DNA from: Aromatoleum diolicum
GTDB taxonomy: Bacteria > Pseudomonadota > Gammaproteobacteria > Burkholderiales > Rhodocyclaceae
Assembly (NCBI RefSeq): GCF_012910955.1
Contig: NZ_WTVQ01000007.1
Coordinates: 62,001-126,000, forward strand
Length of the DNA stretch: 64,000 bases
Direction of reading: 5' to 3'
The translations under genes were made by a program, and so were the position numbers. The notes under the pieces were generated by a model. The model was not told where the DNA came from. It searched no databases and saw nothing but the letters and a program-made list of their open reading frames with translations. This document shows positions 26,659 to 36,220 of this stretch, piece by piece; the first letter of the stretch is position 1, and each line of letters begins with the position of its first letter.

Positions 26659-27428
26659 GCCACCTCCTGTGGCGGCCGGTAGATCACGCGACGCCCTGCA
26701 AGGCGCTCGCCCCAGCCTTCGGGGAGCTCGCGGTGGCTGATCCATAGCACGGCGCCGAACGTCTGCGGGTCGATGTCTTCGAGGCGCTCGAAGCGTTTCA
26801 GGTTCGCGGGCAGCGGACCGCTGCGGCCATTCGCATGGCGCGCCCACCAGTCATGGCTGCCGGCTTCCTGCACGAGCGCGACCGGCTCGTCGTTCACGAC
26901 CGCGGCGCTGGCACGCACGATCTCGTCGTGGCTCGCGTCGAAGGTCCAGCCCAACTCGCGGCCGAGCAGGTCCACGGCAAGCGTGGCGCGCGCGTCGGAG
27001 GCGGTGGTCAGCACCGGTTGCGCGCCGAGCGCCGCCGCCAGCACGCCGGCCAGCGCATTGGCGCCACCGAGGTGGCCCGACAGCATCGGGATCGCGTAGC
27101 GGCCGCCTTCGTCCAGCACGACGATGCCGGGGTCCTGTTCCTTGTCCTTCAGGTGCGGCGCGATCAGGCGCACGACGGCGCCGAGCGAGACGATCGCGAC
27201 GATGCCGTCGAAGCCCGCGAACAGTGCCGGCACCTGGTCGCCGGTCTTGCCCGTGTAGCAGGTCGCCGCGCCGGGTGCGGCGGCCTCGGCTTCGGCGCGG
27301 AATTTCTCGGGGGCGAAGAGCCGTGCGCCGGGGAGTGTGGCAACGACGCGTCCGGCGAGTGCGAGGCCGTGACGCGTGATCGAGACGACGGCGACGCGTT
27401 GATTGGGGAAAGGGAGTTGCACGCTCAT
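26655..27428 (-). CDS. cbiG: Cobalt-precorrin-5A hydrolase, N-terminal and central CbiG domains
   Basis: A 257-aa protein covering the CbiG N-terminal and mid domains. Motifs are VAVVSITRHGLALAGRVV, FDGIVAIVSLGAVVRLIAPH, VVLDEGGRYAIPMLSGHLGG and ANALAGVLAAALGAQPVLTT. CbiG opens the delta-lactone ring with loss of acetaldehyde in the anaerobic pathway. The C-terminal domain is the separate overlapping gene cobE. It overlaps the stop of cobI by four bases. Confidence 0.93.
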   Translation of the reverse strand: MSVQLPFPNQRVAVVSITRHGLALAGRVVATLPGARLFAPEKFRAEAEAAAPGAATCYTGKTGDQVPALFAGFDGIVAIVSLGAVVRLIAPHLKDKEQDPGIVVLDEGGRYAIPMLSGHLGGANALAGVLAAALGAQPVLTTASDARATLAVDLLGRELGWTFDASHDEIVRASAAVVNDEPVALVQEAGSHDWWARHANGRSGPLPANLKRFERLEDIDPQTFGAVLWISHRELPEGWGERLAGRRVIYRPPQEVA

Positions 27429-28258
27429 GCCGGGGCCTCCTCGGTGGTGACGATCGTGCCGATCTCTACGGCGGCGGCACGCTTGCGGCAGCCGCGGCGC
27501 AGTTCGCCGCGCGCGCGCTTGGGGTTCTGCACCAGCAGCAGCGACAGGTAATTGACCTTCTCGCCGCGCAGGCTCGCGACGTCCTTCACGACGCGCTCCT
27601 CGGGCGAGCCGACTTTCTCGACGAAGCAGCTCGTCGCGACGAGGTCGCGCGCTTCGAGAAGATCGAGCACCTCGTCGAGCAGCGGCTTCACCTTCATCAG
27701 CACCAGCGTGTCGAACTCGTCGAGCAGGTGGTCGATCACCGAGACGCCGTACGCGGCGGGGATCACGGCAAGCGTCTCGTCCTCTTCGGCGAGCGCGATG
27801 TCGGCGCAGGCCGCGGCGGCGGCGAAGGAGCTGACACCGGGAATCGTCTCCACTTCGACTTCCGGTGCAAGCTCGCGCACGGTGCGGGCGAGGTGGCGGA
27901 AGGTCGAATAGGTCGACGCGTCGCCCTCGACCAGGAAGGCGACGTCGCGCCCGTCGGCAAGGAGTTCGGCCGTGCGGGCCGCGGCGCGCGCCCAGGCTTT
28001 CGCGAGCGCCGCGGCGTCGCGCGTCATCGGGAACACCAGCTCGACTGCGTCGGCGGGCACGGACAGGCCGCCGCGGCGCACGATGTCGAGCGCGTAGGAG
28101 CCTTCCTCGGCCTTCTTCACCGGATAGGTCCAGCGCGCCGCCGACAGCAGCGCGGCCCAGCCGCGGCGCGTGATCAGTTCGGGATCGCCAGGGCCGAGCG
28201 AGACGCCGATCAGGCGGCCGTAGCGGGGGGAGGGGAGGTCGTTTGTCATTGTCGTCAT
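27425..28258 (-). CDS. cobI: Precorrin-2 / cobalt-factor II C20-methyltransferase
   Basis: A 277-aa SAM-dependent methylase (CobI/CbiL). GRLIGVSLGPGDPELITRRG opens it, VAFLVEGDASTYSTFRHL contains the SAM-binding loop, and VETIPGVSSFAAAAACADIA, LKVKPL-like LMKVKPLLDEVLDL and NYLSLLLV follow. It methylates C20 after cobalt insertion by CbiX. Starts at 28258 and 28249 are both possible, and neither has a clear ribosome-binding site. A REP-like palindrome separates it from cobL. Confidence 0.94.
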   Translation of the reverse strand: MTTMTNDLPSPRYGRLIGVSLGPGDPELITRRGWAALLSAARWTYPVKKAEEGSYALDIVRRGGLSVPADAVELVFPMTRDAAALAKAWARAAARTAELLADGRDVAFLVEGDASTYSTFRHLARTVRELAPEVEVETIPGVSSFAAAAACADIALAEEDETLAVIPAAYGVSVIDHLLDEFDTLVLMKVKPLLDEVLDLLEARDLVATSCFVEKVGSPEERVVKDVASLRGEKVNYLSLLLVQNPKRARGELRRGCRKRAAAVEIGTIVTTEEAPA

Positions 28259-28298
28259 GCTGTTATGAGTGTCGGTATGTTGGGTTGGCACCGACCTA

Positions 28299-28353
28299 GT
28301 GGGAGCGGCTTCAGCCGCGAATCGGCGCGCATTCGCGGCAGAGCCGCTCCCAC
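28299..28353. repeat. REP-like palindrome
   Basis: GTGGGAGCGGCT at the left end and AGCCGCTCCCAC at the right end, with inner complementary GCCGCGAATCG / ATTCGCGGC, form a long stem-loop. It resembles the GTGGGAGCGGCTTCAGCCGCGA repeats common in pseudomonads. It starts 5 bp after the cobL stop codon, so a stem-loop forms at that gene boundary in the operon mRNA. Confidence 0.75.
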
Positions 28354-28357
28354 GTGC

Positions 28358-29677
28358 TTATCCACGGTTCTCCTGCAAAGTGTCCGTTGCCACGGAGCCT
28401 CCCTTGCGCGCGGTGATGATCCACACCGGGTTCTGCGCGGCGAGGCGGTGCATGTCGAGGATGGGCTGGCTGCGCGCGGCCGACAGCATCGTCACCTCCC
28501 ACTCCGCGCCGGCGGCGGCGAGCGCGGTGGTCGCGGTGGCGAGGTTTTCGAGAGTGACGAAGTTCATCACGAGGCGCCCCGCGGGTCGCAGCCGCGCGAG
28601 GCACAATTCGATCAGGTGGGCGAGTTCGCCGCCCGAGCCGCCGATGAACACCGCGTCCGGATCGGGCCAGGTGTCGAGGCCGTCCGGCGCCTTGCCTTCG
28701 ACCAGCGTGTAGTTCGTCGCCTGCAGGCGCTGCGCGTTCTCGCGTGCATTCGCGGCGTCACCGGCGTTCTTCTCGATCGCCCACACGTGACCGAGGCGCG
28801 CGATGCGCGAGGCTTCGAGTCCCACCGAACCGGAGCCCGCGCCGATGTCCCAGACGCGGCTGTCGGCGCGCAACCCGAGTTTCGCGAGCGACACCGCGCG
28901 CGCTTCGAGCTTGGTAATCAGGCCCTTTTCGGGCTGGCGCTGCACGAAAGCGCCGTCCTCGAAGCCGAACACCGCGCACGGCGCGGGAGCTGCGACACGG
29001 TCGATGACGACGATGTTGGGGTCGGGGAAGCGGCGGGCGGAAGCGTCCGCGAGCGACAGGTCCTGGAAGATGGCTTCGTCCGGCAGGCACAGCCGCGCCG
29101 CGACCGAGATGCGCAGGTCTTCGCCGTAGCCCGCGGCAATTAGCGCGCGTGCGACGCGGTCGGGACCGTTCGCGGGGCTCGTGAAGGTCGCGACACGCGC
29201 ATGCTCCGTGACCGCGCGCACGATCGCATAGAGGCCGTGTTCGGGTGTCGCCCCGGTCTGCCACTCGCCGGCATCCGCGCCATGGCAGGAACGGACCGCG
29301 GCGTCCTGCCAGGGCTTCTTCAGCCGTGCGCAGGCGAGTGCGATCGTCGACGGGGCGGGCAGCACCTCAACCTGTGCCGCGCCAATCTTGTCGATCAGGA
29401 AGCGCGCGATGCCGTGGCATAACGGGTCGCCGGTCGCGAGCACGGTGACCGGCAGGCGGTCGGCGAGCGCGGCGCGCACCCACTCGGGCGTCTTGCCGAG
29501 CGAACCGTCCATGTCGCGCAACTCGACTTCGGCGCCGAGATGCGGCGCCACCAGCTCCAGCGTGCGGCGCGCGCCGATCACGACGCGGCTCGCGGCGAGC
29601 CGTTCGCGGGCGGTGGCAGAGAGCCCCTCCCAGCCGTCGTCGAGGATGCCCAGGATCAGGCAGGGACGTTCAGACAT
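28358..29677 (-). CDS. cobL: Precorrin-6Y C5,15-methyltransferase (decarboxylating), CbiE-CbiT fusion
   Basis: A 439-aa bifunctional enzyme. Residues 1 to about 210 are the CbiE-type methylase (VTVLATGDPLCHGIARFLID, VEVLPAPSTIALACARLKKP). From about residue 235 comes the CbiT class I methyltransferase with the SAM loop VWDIGAGSGSVGLEASRIAR and DAVFIGGSGGELAHLIELCL. It methylates C5 and C15 and decarboxylates the C12 acetate. GGAGG precedes ATG 29677. The start lies inside the end of cbiD (22-bp overlap). Confidence 0.95.
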   Translation of the reverse strand: MSERPCLILGILDDGWEGLSATARERLAASRVVIGARRTLELVAPHLGAEVELRDMDGSLGKTPEWVRAALADRLPVTVLATGDPLCHGIARFLIDKIGAAQVEVLPAPSTIALACARLKKPWQDAAVRSCHGADAGEWQTGATPEHGLYAIVRAVTEHARVATFTSPANGPDRVARALIAAGYGEDLRISVAARLCLPDEAIFQDLSLADASARRFPDPNIVVIDRVAAPAPCAVFGFEDGAFVQRQPEKGLITKLEARAVSLAKLGLRADSRVWDIGAGSGSVGLEASRIARLGHVWAIEKNAGDAANARENAQRLQATNYTLVEGKAPDGLDTWPDPDAVFIGGSGGELAHLIELCLARLRPAGRLVMNFVTLENLATATTALAAAGAEWEVTMLSAARSQPILDMHRLAAQNPVWIITARKGGSVATDTLQENRG

Positions 29678-30816
29678 TCGGATTCCTCCACGGTGACAAT
29701 GGGCACGCCCTCGAAATTGCACGCGAGCACGGTGAGGCGGTGCGGGCCGGGATAGCGGCTGCGCAGGCTGCGGATCGCGCGTACCGCCAGCGCGCGGTGG
29801 AAGGCCACGGTGAGCCCCAACTCACCGAGGCGTTCGGCGGCGAAGCGCGCGGTCTCGGCGGCGCGAATCTCTTCGACGAGGTCCGGCGGTGCGCCGACCT
29901 CGATGGCCGCGTCGGCGATCAGCTCGCGGTCGATTTCCTCGCGCCACGCATGCGTCACCGACAGGCCCTGCGCGATCTTCGTGAGCTTGCCGACCATCGC
30001 GCCGACGATCACGTGCTGCATGCGCTGATTCACCGCGGTCGTGAACGCCGCCTTGACGAAGTCGCCCATCTGCACGAAGCAAGCCTCGTCGAGTTCGGGG
30101 AGCTCGCGCATCGCGCATTTCTCGGTGCGCCCGCCGGTCGTGAACACGACGGTGGTCTGGCCCTGATTCGCCGCGACATCGACCGCCTGGATCACGCTGG
30201 CGCGGAAGGCTGCAGTCGAATACGGCCGCACGATGCCGGTCGTGCCGAGGATCGAAATGCCGCCGAGGATGCCCAGGCGCGCGTTCAGCGTCTTCTTCGC
30301 CATCTCCTCCCCGCCCGGCACCGAGATCGTCACCTCCAGGCTGTCGCCGGCGGCGAGGATGGCGGCGCCGGCGCGCGCGACGTTCTCGGCGATGTTCCTG
30401 CGCGGCACCGGGTTGATCGCCGGGCCCCCGACTTCGAGCCCCAGACCCGGCTTCGTCACGACGCCGACGCCGGATCCGCCCTTCAGGATCACCACGCCGC
30501 CGCCGCGGATGCGCCGCACGTCGGCGGTCAGATGCGCGCCGTTGGTGGCGTCCGGGTCGTCGCCGGCATCCTTGATGCTGACCGCGTGGGCGCACTCGCC
30601 TTCAACGCGCCCGTCGATGATGCGGAAGACCACGTGCCGGGTGTTCGGCAGCACGCACTCGATCTCGCCGGGTACCTCACCGTGCACCAGGCCAAGCGTC
30701 GCCGCGGTCGCCGCGGCGGCCGAGTTCGCGCCGGTCGAGAAGCCCGTGCGGTTGCCGCGCTCGCGCTTCGCGTCGCCCTTGCGCACCTTCTCCGGCAAGG
30801 CGTGGCCCGCTGCCAT
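29656..30816 (-). CDS. cbiD: Cobalt-precorrin-5B C1-methyltransferase
   Basis: A 386-aa CbiD protein: RTGFSTGANSAAAATAATLG near the N-terminus, then GGGVVILKGGSGVGVVTKPG, INPVPRRNI and GTTGIVRPYSTAAFRASVIQ. CbiD is specific to the oxygen-independent pathway, so its presence is a main argument for cobalt-early B12 synthesis. The ATG at 30816 lies 8 bp after the cobH stop; only a weak ribosome-binding site is visible, so coupling is likely. Confidence 0.95.
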   Translation of the reverse strand: MAAGHALPEKVRKGDAKRERGNRTGFSTGANSAAAATAATLGLVHGEVPGEIECVLPNTRHVVFRIIDGRVEGECAHAVSIKDAGDDPDATNGAHLTADVRRIRGGGVVILKGGSGVGVVTKPGLGLEVGGPAINPVPRRNIAENVARAGAAILAAGDSLEVTISVPGGEEMAKKTLNARLGILGGISILGTTGIVRPYSTAAFRASVIQAVDVAANQGQTTVVFTTGGRTEKCAMRELPELDEACFVQMGDFVKAAFTTAVNQRMQHVIVGAMVGKLTKIAQGLSVTHAWREEIDRELIADAAIEVGAPPDLVEEIRAAETARFAAERLGELGLTVAFHRALAVRAIRSLRSRYPGPHRLTVLACNFEGVPIVTVEESECLNVPA

Positions 30817-30824
30817 GGCGATCT

Positions 30825-31502
30825 TTACGCCTGCTGTGCGCGCTGGCGCTCTTCGGCGAGGCCCAGCAGCGCATGGATCGCCGCGACGACCAGCGTCGAG
30901 CCTCCCTTGCGCCCGCGGATCACGATCCACGGCACCTCATCGACTTCGGTCATCAGCTCCTTCGACTCGGCCGCCGACACGAAGCCGACCGGCATGCCGA
31001 TCACCAGCGCGGGCCGCGCGCCTTCCTCGCGGATCAGGCGCACGATTTCGATCAGCGCCGTCGGCGCGTTGCCGATGCCGACGATCGCGCCATCCAGCAG
31101 GCCCTGACGGTGCGCCTTCCTCATCGCCTGCACGGCGCGCGTGGTGCCCTCGGCCTTCGCCTGCTCGATCACGTCGGCGTCGGAGATGAACTGGTGTGTC
31201 CGCATGCCGAAGTGCGCGAGGCGCGACGCCGACAGGCCGACGCAGATCATCTCGACGTCGGCGACGACGTGCGTGCTGCCCGCGAGGATCGCGTCGAGCC
31301 CCGCGGCGACCGCGCCGGGGTGGAAATCGGTCAGGCCGTTGAATTCGAAATCCGCGTTCGCATGGATCATGCGGCGCACGACCGGCCACTGTTCGGGGCG
31401 GTAGTCATGGCGGCCGACCTCCGCGTCGATGATCGCGAAGGAATCGTGCTCGATCGCGCGCCCGGCGGCGGTGAGCTGTTCGGTGACGACGTTCGTGTTC
31501 AT
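30825..31502 (-). CDS. cobH: Precorrin-8X / cobalt-precorrin-8 methylmutase
   Basis: A 225-aa CbiC/CobH enzyme that shifts the methyl group from C11 to C12 to give cobyrinic acid. The catalytic His lies in VVRRMIHANADFEF; VVADVEMICVGLS, IVGIGNAPTALIEIVRLIRE, and GMPVGFVSAAESKELM are family signatures. It starts 3 bp after the cbiX stop. Confidence 0.96.
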   Translation of the reverse strand: MNTNVVTEQLTAAGRAIEHDSFAIIDAEVGRHDYRPEQWPVVRRMIHANADFEFNGLTDFHPGAVAAGLDAILAGSTHVVADVEMICVGLSASRLAHFGMRTHQFISDADVIEQAKAEGTTRAVQAMRKAHRQGLLDGAIVGIGNAPTALIEIVRLIREEGARPALVIGMPVGFVSAAESKELMTEVDEVPWIVIRGRKGGSTLVVAAIHALLGLAEERQRAQQA

Positions 31503-31505
31503 GGT

Positions 31506-32471
31506 TCAGGCGTGGGCGTGGTGAGTGCAGCCGGCGTGCGGTGCACGGTCGTGGGCACAGGCGTGGCCGTGCTCGTGGTGGTGATGCACATGACCGTGAT
31601 CGTGGCCATGCTCGGGATGGATCTGCGTGTGGCTGTGGTCGTGCAGGTGCTCGGCTTCGGCGGCGAGGCGGTACTTGCAGCCGTCGCATTCGAGCAGGCT
31701 CGCCGCGCCTGCGGCAGAACCTTCCGCGGCAGCGGCGACGCGTGCCTCGACCAGGTCGAAGATCCCGGCATCGAAGCCGAAATGCGTGCCGAGCGCGAAG
31801 GCGATCTGCGGATACTGCGCGCGCAGGCGCTCCAGCTGCCCCTTGATGCGCTCGATCAGGACACCGGTGAAGAGATACACCGGCACCACCGCGATCTGCG
31901 TCATGCCGAGGCGCACCTGACGCTGCACCGCGGTCTCGAGGCGCGGCCAGGTCACGCCGGTGAAGGCGAGATCCACCAGTTCATGGTCGCTGTCCTCGAA
32001 GATCCAGCGCGCCATCTTCGCCAGTTCGCCATTCGCACCGGCGTCCGACGAGCCGCGCCCCAGCAGGATCACGCCGGTCGTGCACGGGTCCGGCATGTGC
32101 AGCTCGCGCATCAGGCGGTCGAGCTGTCCCGTCAGTACGTCGAAGATCTCGCGCCCCATGCCCAGGTGGCGCGTGCACTCGAAGGCCACGCCGCGGTGGC
32201 GGTCGCGCGCATGCGAGATCGCAGCCGGCAACTCCATCTTCACGTGGCCCGCGGCATTGAGGATGAAGGGGATCACGATCACACGGCGCGCGCCGTGCGC
32301 GGCGCGGTCCAGGCCCGCGTCCAGCAGCACGTCCGCGTATTCGATGAAGCAGGCCTCGATGCGCCAGTCGGGATGGCGCTCGCGCCATTGCGCGGCGAAA
32401 CGTTCGATCTCGTCGTTGCCCGCGCGATTGCGCGAACCGTGGCCCACCAGCAGGATCGTCGTGTCGTTCAT
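31506..32471 (-). CDS. cbiX: Sirohydrochlorin cobaltochelatase, long CbiX with His-rich tail
   Basis: A 321-aa chelatase inserting Co(II) into sirohydrochlorin at the start of the cobalt-early pathway. Two CbiX half-domains are visible: ILLVGHGSRNRAGNDEIERF at the N-terminus with VIVIPFILNAAGHVKMELPA, and GVILLGRGSSDAGANGELAK from about residue 132. The end carries ECDGC, a possible Fe-S or metal ligand pair, and a run of about 20 His within the last 55 residues. Such tails occur in long CbiX proteins and probably buffer cobalt. It starts four bases inside the end of cobM. Confidence 0.95.
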   Translation of the reverse strand: MNDTTILLVGHGSRNRAGNDEIERFAAQWRERHPDWRIEACFIEYADVLLDAGLDRAAHGARRVIVIPFILNAAGHVKMELPAAISHARDRHRGVAFECTRHLGMGREIFDVLTGQLDRLMRELHMPDPCTTGVILLGRGSSDAGANGELAKMARWIFEDSDHELVDLAFTGVTWPRLETAVQRQVRLGMTQIAVVPVYLFTGVLIERIKGQLERLRAQYPQIAFALGTHFGFDAGIFDLVEARVAAAAEGSAAGAASLLECDGCKYRLAAEAEHLHDHSHTQIHPEHGHDHGHVHHHHEHGHACAHDRAPHAGCTHHAHA

Positions 32472-33262
32472 GATGTGGTTTCCGTAGATGCCCGGCGGAA
32501 GCGGTGGCTGAAGGCCGGGTCGTAGAGTTTGGAACGGGCGATCTCGGGCCAGTCGCGCGCGCCGAGCGCGGGGCTCGCGATGATCATCGCCTGCGAGGCG
32601 ATCTTTTCCGCCTGGCACTTCTTCTTGATGTCGGCGAGGGTGCCGCGGACGACCTTCTCCTCGTCCGGCCAGCTCGCCTTGTGCACGACCAGCATCGGCG
32701 CGTCCTCCGCCCAGCCGGCGCGGCGCAGCGCGTCCTGCACCTCGTGCAGCAGGGTGATCGACAGGAAGATGCACAGCGTCGTGTGGTGCGCCGCCAACGC
32801 ATCGAGCTCCTCGCCGCGCGGCATCGGCGTGCGCCCCGCCACGCGCGTCAGGATCACGGTCTGCGTCACTTCCGGCAGCGTCAGCGTCTCGCCCGCGGCC
32901 GCGGCCGCGGCCAGCGCCGATGAGACGCCCGGCACCACTTTCCACGGCACGTTGGCTGCGTCGAGCAGGCGTGTCATCTCCACGAGCGCGCCGTACAGTC
33001 CCGGATCGCCGGTCTGCAGGCGCACGACCGTCTCGCTGCGCGCTGCCGCGTCGATCAGCCATGCGCCCATCTGCTCGAGCGTCATGTCCTTCGAATCGCG
33101 GATCGCGCAGCTTTGCGGCGCATAGAGGGTGGCGGCCTGGTCGACGAGCGAACCCGCGAACAGGATCGCGCCCGCCTGCTCGAGCAGACGACGGCCCTTG
33201 ACGGTGATCAGGTCCGGGTCGCCCGGACCGGCGCCGACGAACCAGATGGTGCCCGTCGCCAT
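32468..33262 (-). CDS. cobM: Precorrin-4 / cobalt-precorrin-4 C11-methyltransferase
   Basis: A 264-aa CobM/CbiF methylase with IWFVGAGPGDPDLITVKGRR, LQTGDPGLYGALVEM (SAM loop), VVPGVSSALAAAAAAGETLT and LPEVTQTVILTRVAGRTPMP. First structural gene after the B12 riboswitch. No ribosome-binding site is visible before ATG 33262. Instead a 25-codon leader ORF with a good one ends 4 bp upstream, so translation may be coupled. Confidence 0.95.
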   Translation of the reverse strand: MATGTIWFVGAGPGDPDLITVKGRRLLEQAGAILFAGSLVDQAATLYAPQSCAIRDSKDMTLEQMGAWLIDAAARSETVVRLQTGDPGLYGALVEMTRLLDAANVPWKVVPGVSSALAAAAAAGETLTLPEVTQTVILTRVAGRTPMPRGEELDALAAHHTTLCIFLSITLLHEVQDALRRAGWAEDAPMLVVHKASWPDEEKVVRGTLADIKKKCQAEKIASQAMIIASPALGARDWPEIARSKLYDPAFSHRFRRASTETTS

Positions 33263-33266
33263 CGGT

Positions 33267-33344
33267 TCAGGCGCCCGGCGCGCATTGCGCCGACCGATGA
33301 TTGACGACAGGCCGCCGGCCCGTCCCGGTTTGATCGAATTGCAT
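33267..33344 (-). CDS. Putative 25-codon leader ORF before cobM
   Basis: The minus strand carries GGGGAG, 6 bp, then an ATG and 25 sense codons (MQFDQTGTGRRPVVNHRSAQ, then CAPGA) ending in TGA four bases before the cobM ATG. cobM itself lacks a ribosome-binding site. The peptide has no recognisable family, so the ORF more likely acts by coupling translation of cobM to initiation here. Within reach of the riboswitch expression platform, GGGGAG could be the element that is sequestered. Confidence 0.45.
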   Translation of the reverse strand: MQFDQTGTGRRPVVNHRSAQCAPGA

Positions 33345-33546
33345 GACGACTCCCCGCGAGTTCGTGACAAACGCGCACCGGGAGACGGAGACGACGGACC
33401 GAGGCCGCGAAAATCGGGCACAGTCCGGTCGATTCTTGAGGCTGGTCGAAGAGTGGCTGCGCGCGGGCGGTCGAAGCCCGTCGCAGACGCGATCGAAAAC
33501 CAGTCGGCAAGCCCTCACCCCGGGGCACACACCTACCAATTCGATC

Positions 33547-33715
33547 GGGCCGGTCTTCTGGCTTGCCTTCTCCCGGATGTCGCCGCCTTCCCGAGCACAA
33601 GGCTCAGTGGCGTATGGCGAATCCGTCAGGCTTACAGCAGCGGGGGCTGCGCCGGACTGGTCGGGGGATCGCGTCCCCGGACGTCACCGGACTTCCCGTT
33701 TCACCCCGTCACGCG
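33547..33715 (-). ncRNA. Cobalamin (AdoCbl) riboswitch
   Basis: Reading on the minus strand, the sequence shows GGTGAAACGGGAAGTCCGGTG, then CCGGCGCAGCCCCCGCTGC-TGTAAGC, GCCACTG, GGGAAGGCGG and the B12 box AAGCCAGAAGACCGGCC, all in the order and spacing of the cobalamin riboswitch aptamer. It lies about 285 nt before cobM and should shut off the cobalt uptake and corrin genes when B12 is plentiful. No intrinsic terminator is obvious between aptamer and gene, so control at translation is more likely. The 675-bp gap between cobM and rquA holds this element, its leader and the leader ORF. Confidence 0.93.
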
Positions 33716-33938
33716 GTCGCATGGCGGGGAACCCGGATCGAAAACAGCGCGAGGATAGGCGATCAGGGCAGGGCCGCGCAAGTTGCCCTTACGTCAGTCG
33801 CCATGATCGCCAATCGCTGCCAATCGCCACATAATCGCCGATGCGATTGCCGGCGGCGTTTTGCTGCTGTAACGGACATTTCTTGTGGATATGCGGAAGG
33901 CGTTCCAAGTCGCAGAATCTCCGGTTATGCTGGCGTCC

Positions 33939-34658
33939 ATGAAGACATCGCCTGCCGACATTTCCATGCCGCCGCCGGTACCCCGCGTGAGCGCCGTCCC
34001 CGTTTATCTGTCGCGGACCTATCACTGGGCCTACCTCAACCGTCATACCCTGCCGTGGCTCGACCGCTCGCTGGTCGTGTCGGCGATTCTGTGGGGCAAT
34101 GCCGGGCGCCTGATGCGCGCCGCCGTCACGGAATTCTCCCCCGGACAGCGCCTGCTGCAGGCCGCGTGCGTGTACGGGCCGTTCTCGCGCATGCTCGCGG
34201 AACGGGTCGGGGGCGACGGGGTGCTCGAGGTGGTGGACGTGGCGCCGATTCAGGTCGCCAACGCGCGCCGCAAACTCGTCGGCTTGCCGCAGGCGCAGGT
34301 GCGCCAGGGCGATCTGGCGGCGCCGGGGTGCGTGGCCGCCGAGGCCTACGAGGCCGTGTGCTGTTTCTTCCTGCTGCACGAAGTGCCGCCGGTCGAGCGC
34401 GCCTGCATCGTCGACAACCTGCTGGCCGCAGTGCAGCCCGGCGGCAAGATCGTCTTCGTCGACTATCACCGCACCCACGCATGGCATCCGCTGCGTCCGA
34501 TCATGGCGCAGGTATTCCGCTGGCTCGAGCCGTATGCGCCGTCGCTGCTCGCTACCGACATCGTGTCGCTGTCGGCACGTGCGGACGGTTTCACATGGAA
34601 AAAGACCACCTGTTTCGGTGGTCTCTATCAAAAGCTCGTCGGCTTGCGGCGCGGCTGA
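33939..34658 (+). CDS. rquA: Rhodoquinone biosynthesis methyltransferase RquA
   Basis: About 239 aa. The N-terminal block VPVYLSRTYHWAYLN plus SAILWGN and LQAACVYGPFSRMLAERVGG is the diagnostic pattern of RquA, a divergent class I SAM-methyltransferase-fold protein that converts ubiquinone to rhodoquinone. Rhodoquinone lets fumarate reductase run with NADH under low oxygen. GDGVLEVVDVAPIQVANARR fits the nucleotide-binding strand. The start is uncertain: ATG 33939, ATG 33927 or GTG 33885, none with a good ribosome-binding site. It is divergent from the B12 operon and convergent with rhlE. Confidence 0.85.
   Translation: MKTSPADISMPPPVPRVSAVPVYLSRTYHWAYLNRHTLPWLDRSLVVSAILWGNAGRLMRAAVTEFSPGQRLLQAACVYGPFSRMLAERVGGDGVLEVVDVAPIQVANARRKLVGLPQAQVRQGDLAAPGCVAAEAYEAVCCFFLLHEVPPVERACIVDNLLAAVQPGGKIVFVDYHRTHAWHPLRPIMAQVFRWLEPYAPSLLATDIVSLSARADGFTWKKTTCFGGLYQKLVGLRRG
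34597..34625 (-). terminator. Rho-independent terminator of rhlE, inside the rquA coding sequence
   Basis: On the minus strand GACCACC-GAAACA-GGTGGTC is followed by TTTTTCC, a canonical intrinsic terminator, 57 bp past the rhlE stop. It overlaps codons near the end of rquA on the other strand. Confidence 0.75.
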
Positions 34659-34681
34659 TTCAGCCCGCCGCCGCGACACGT

Positions 34682-36220
<1,539 letters not shown>

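Noticed and set aside
33345-33539. Longer in-frame version of the leader ORF before cobM (up to 90 codons)
   Set aside because: No ribosome-binding site at the upstream start; the shorter ORF at 33344 has GGGGAG. Only the short form is reported.
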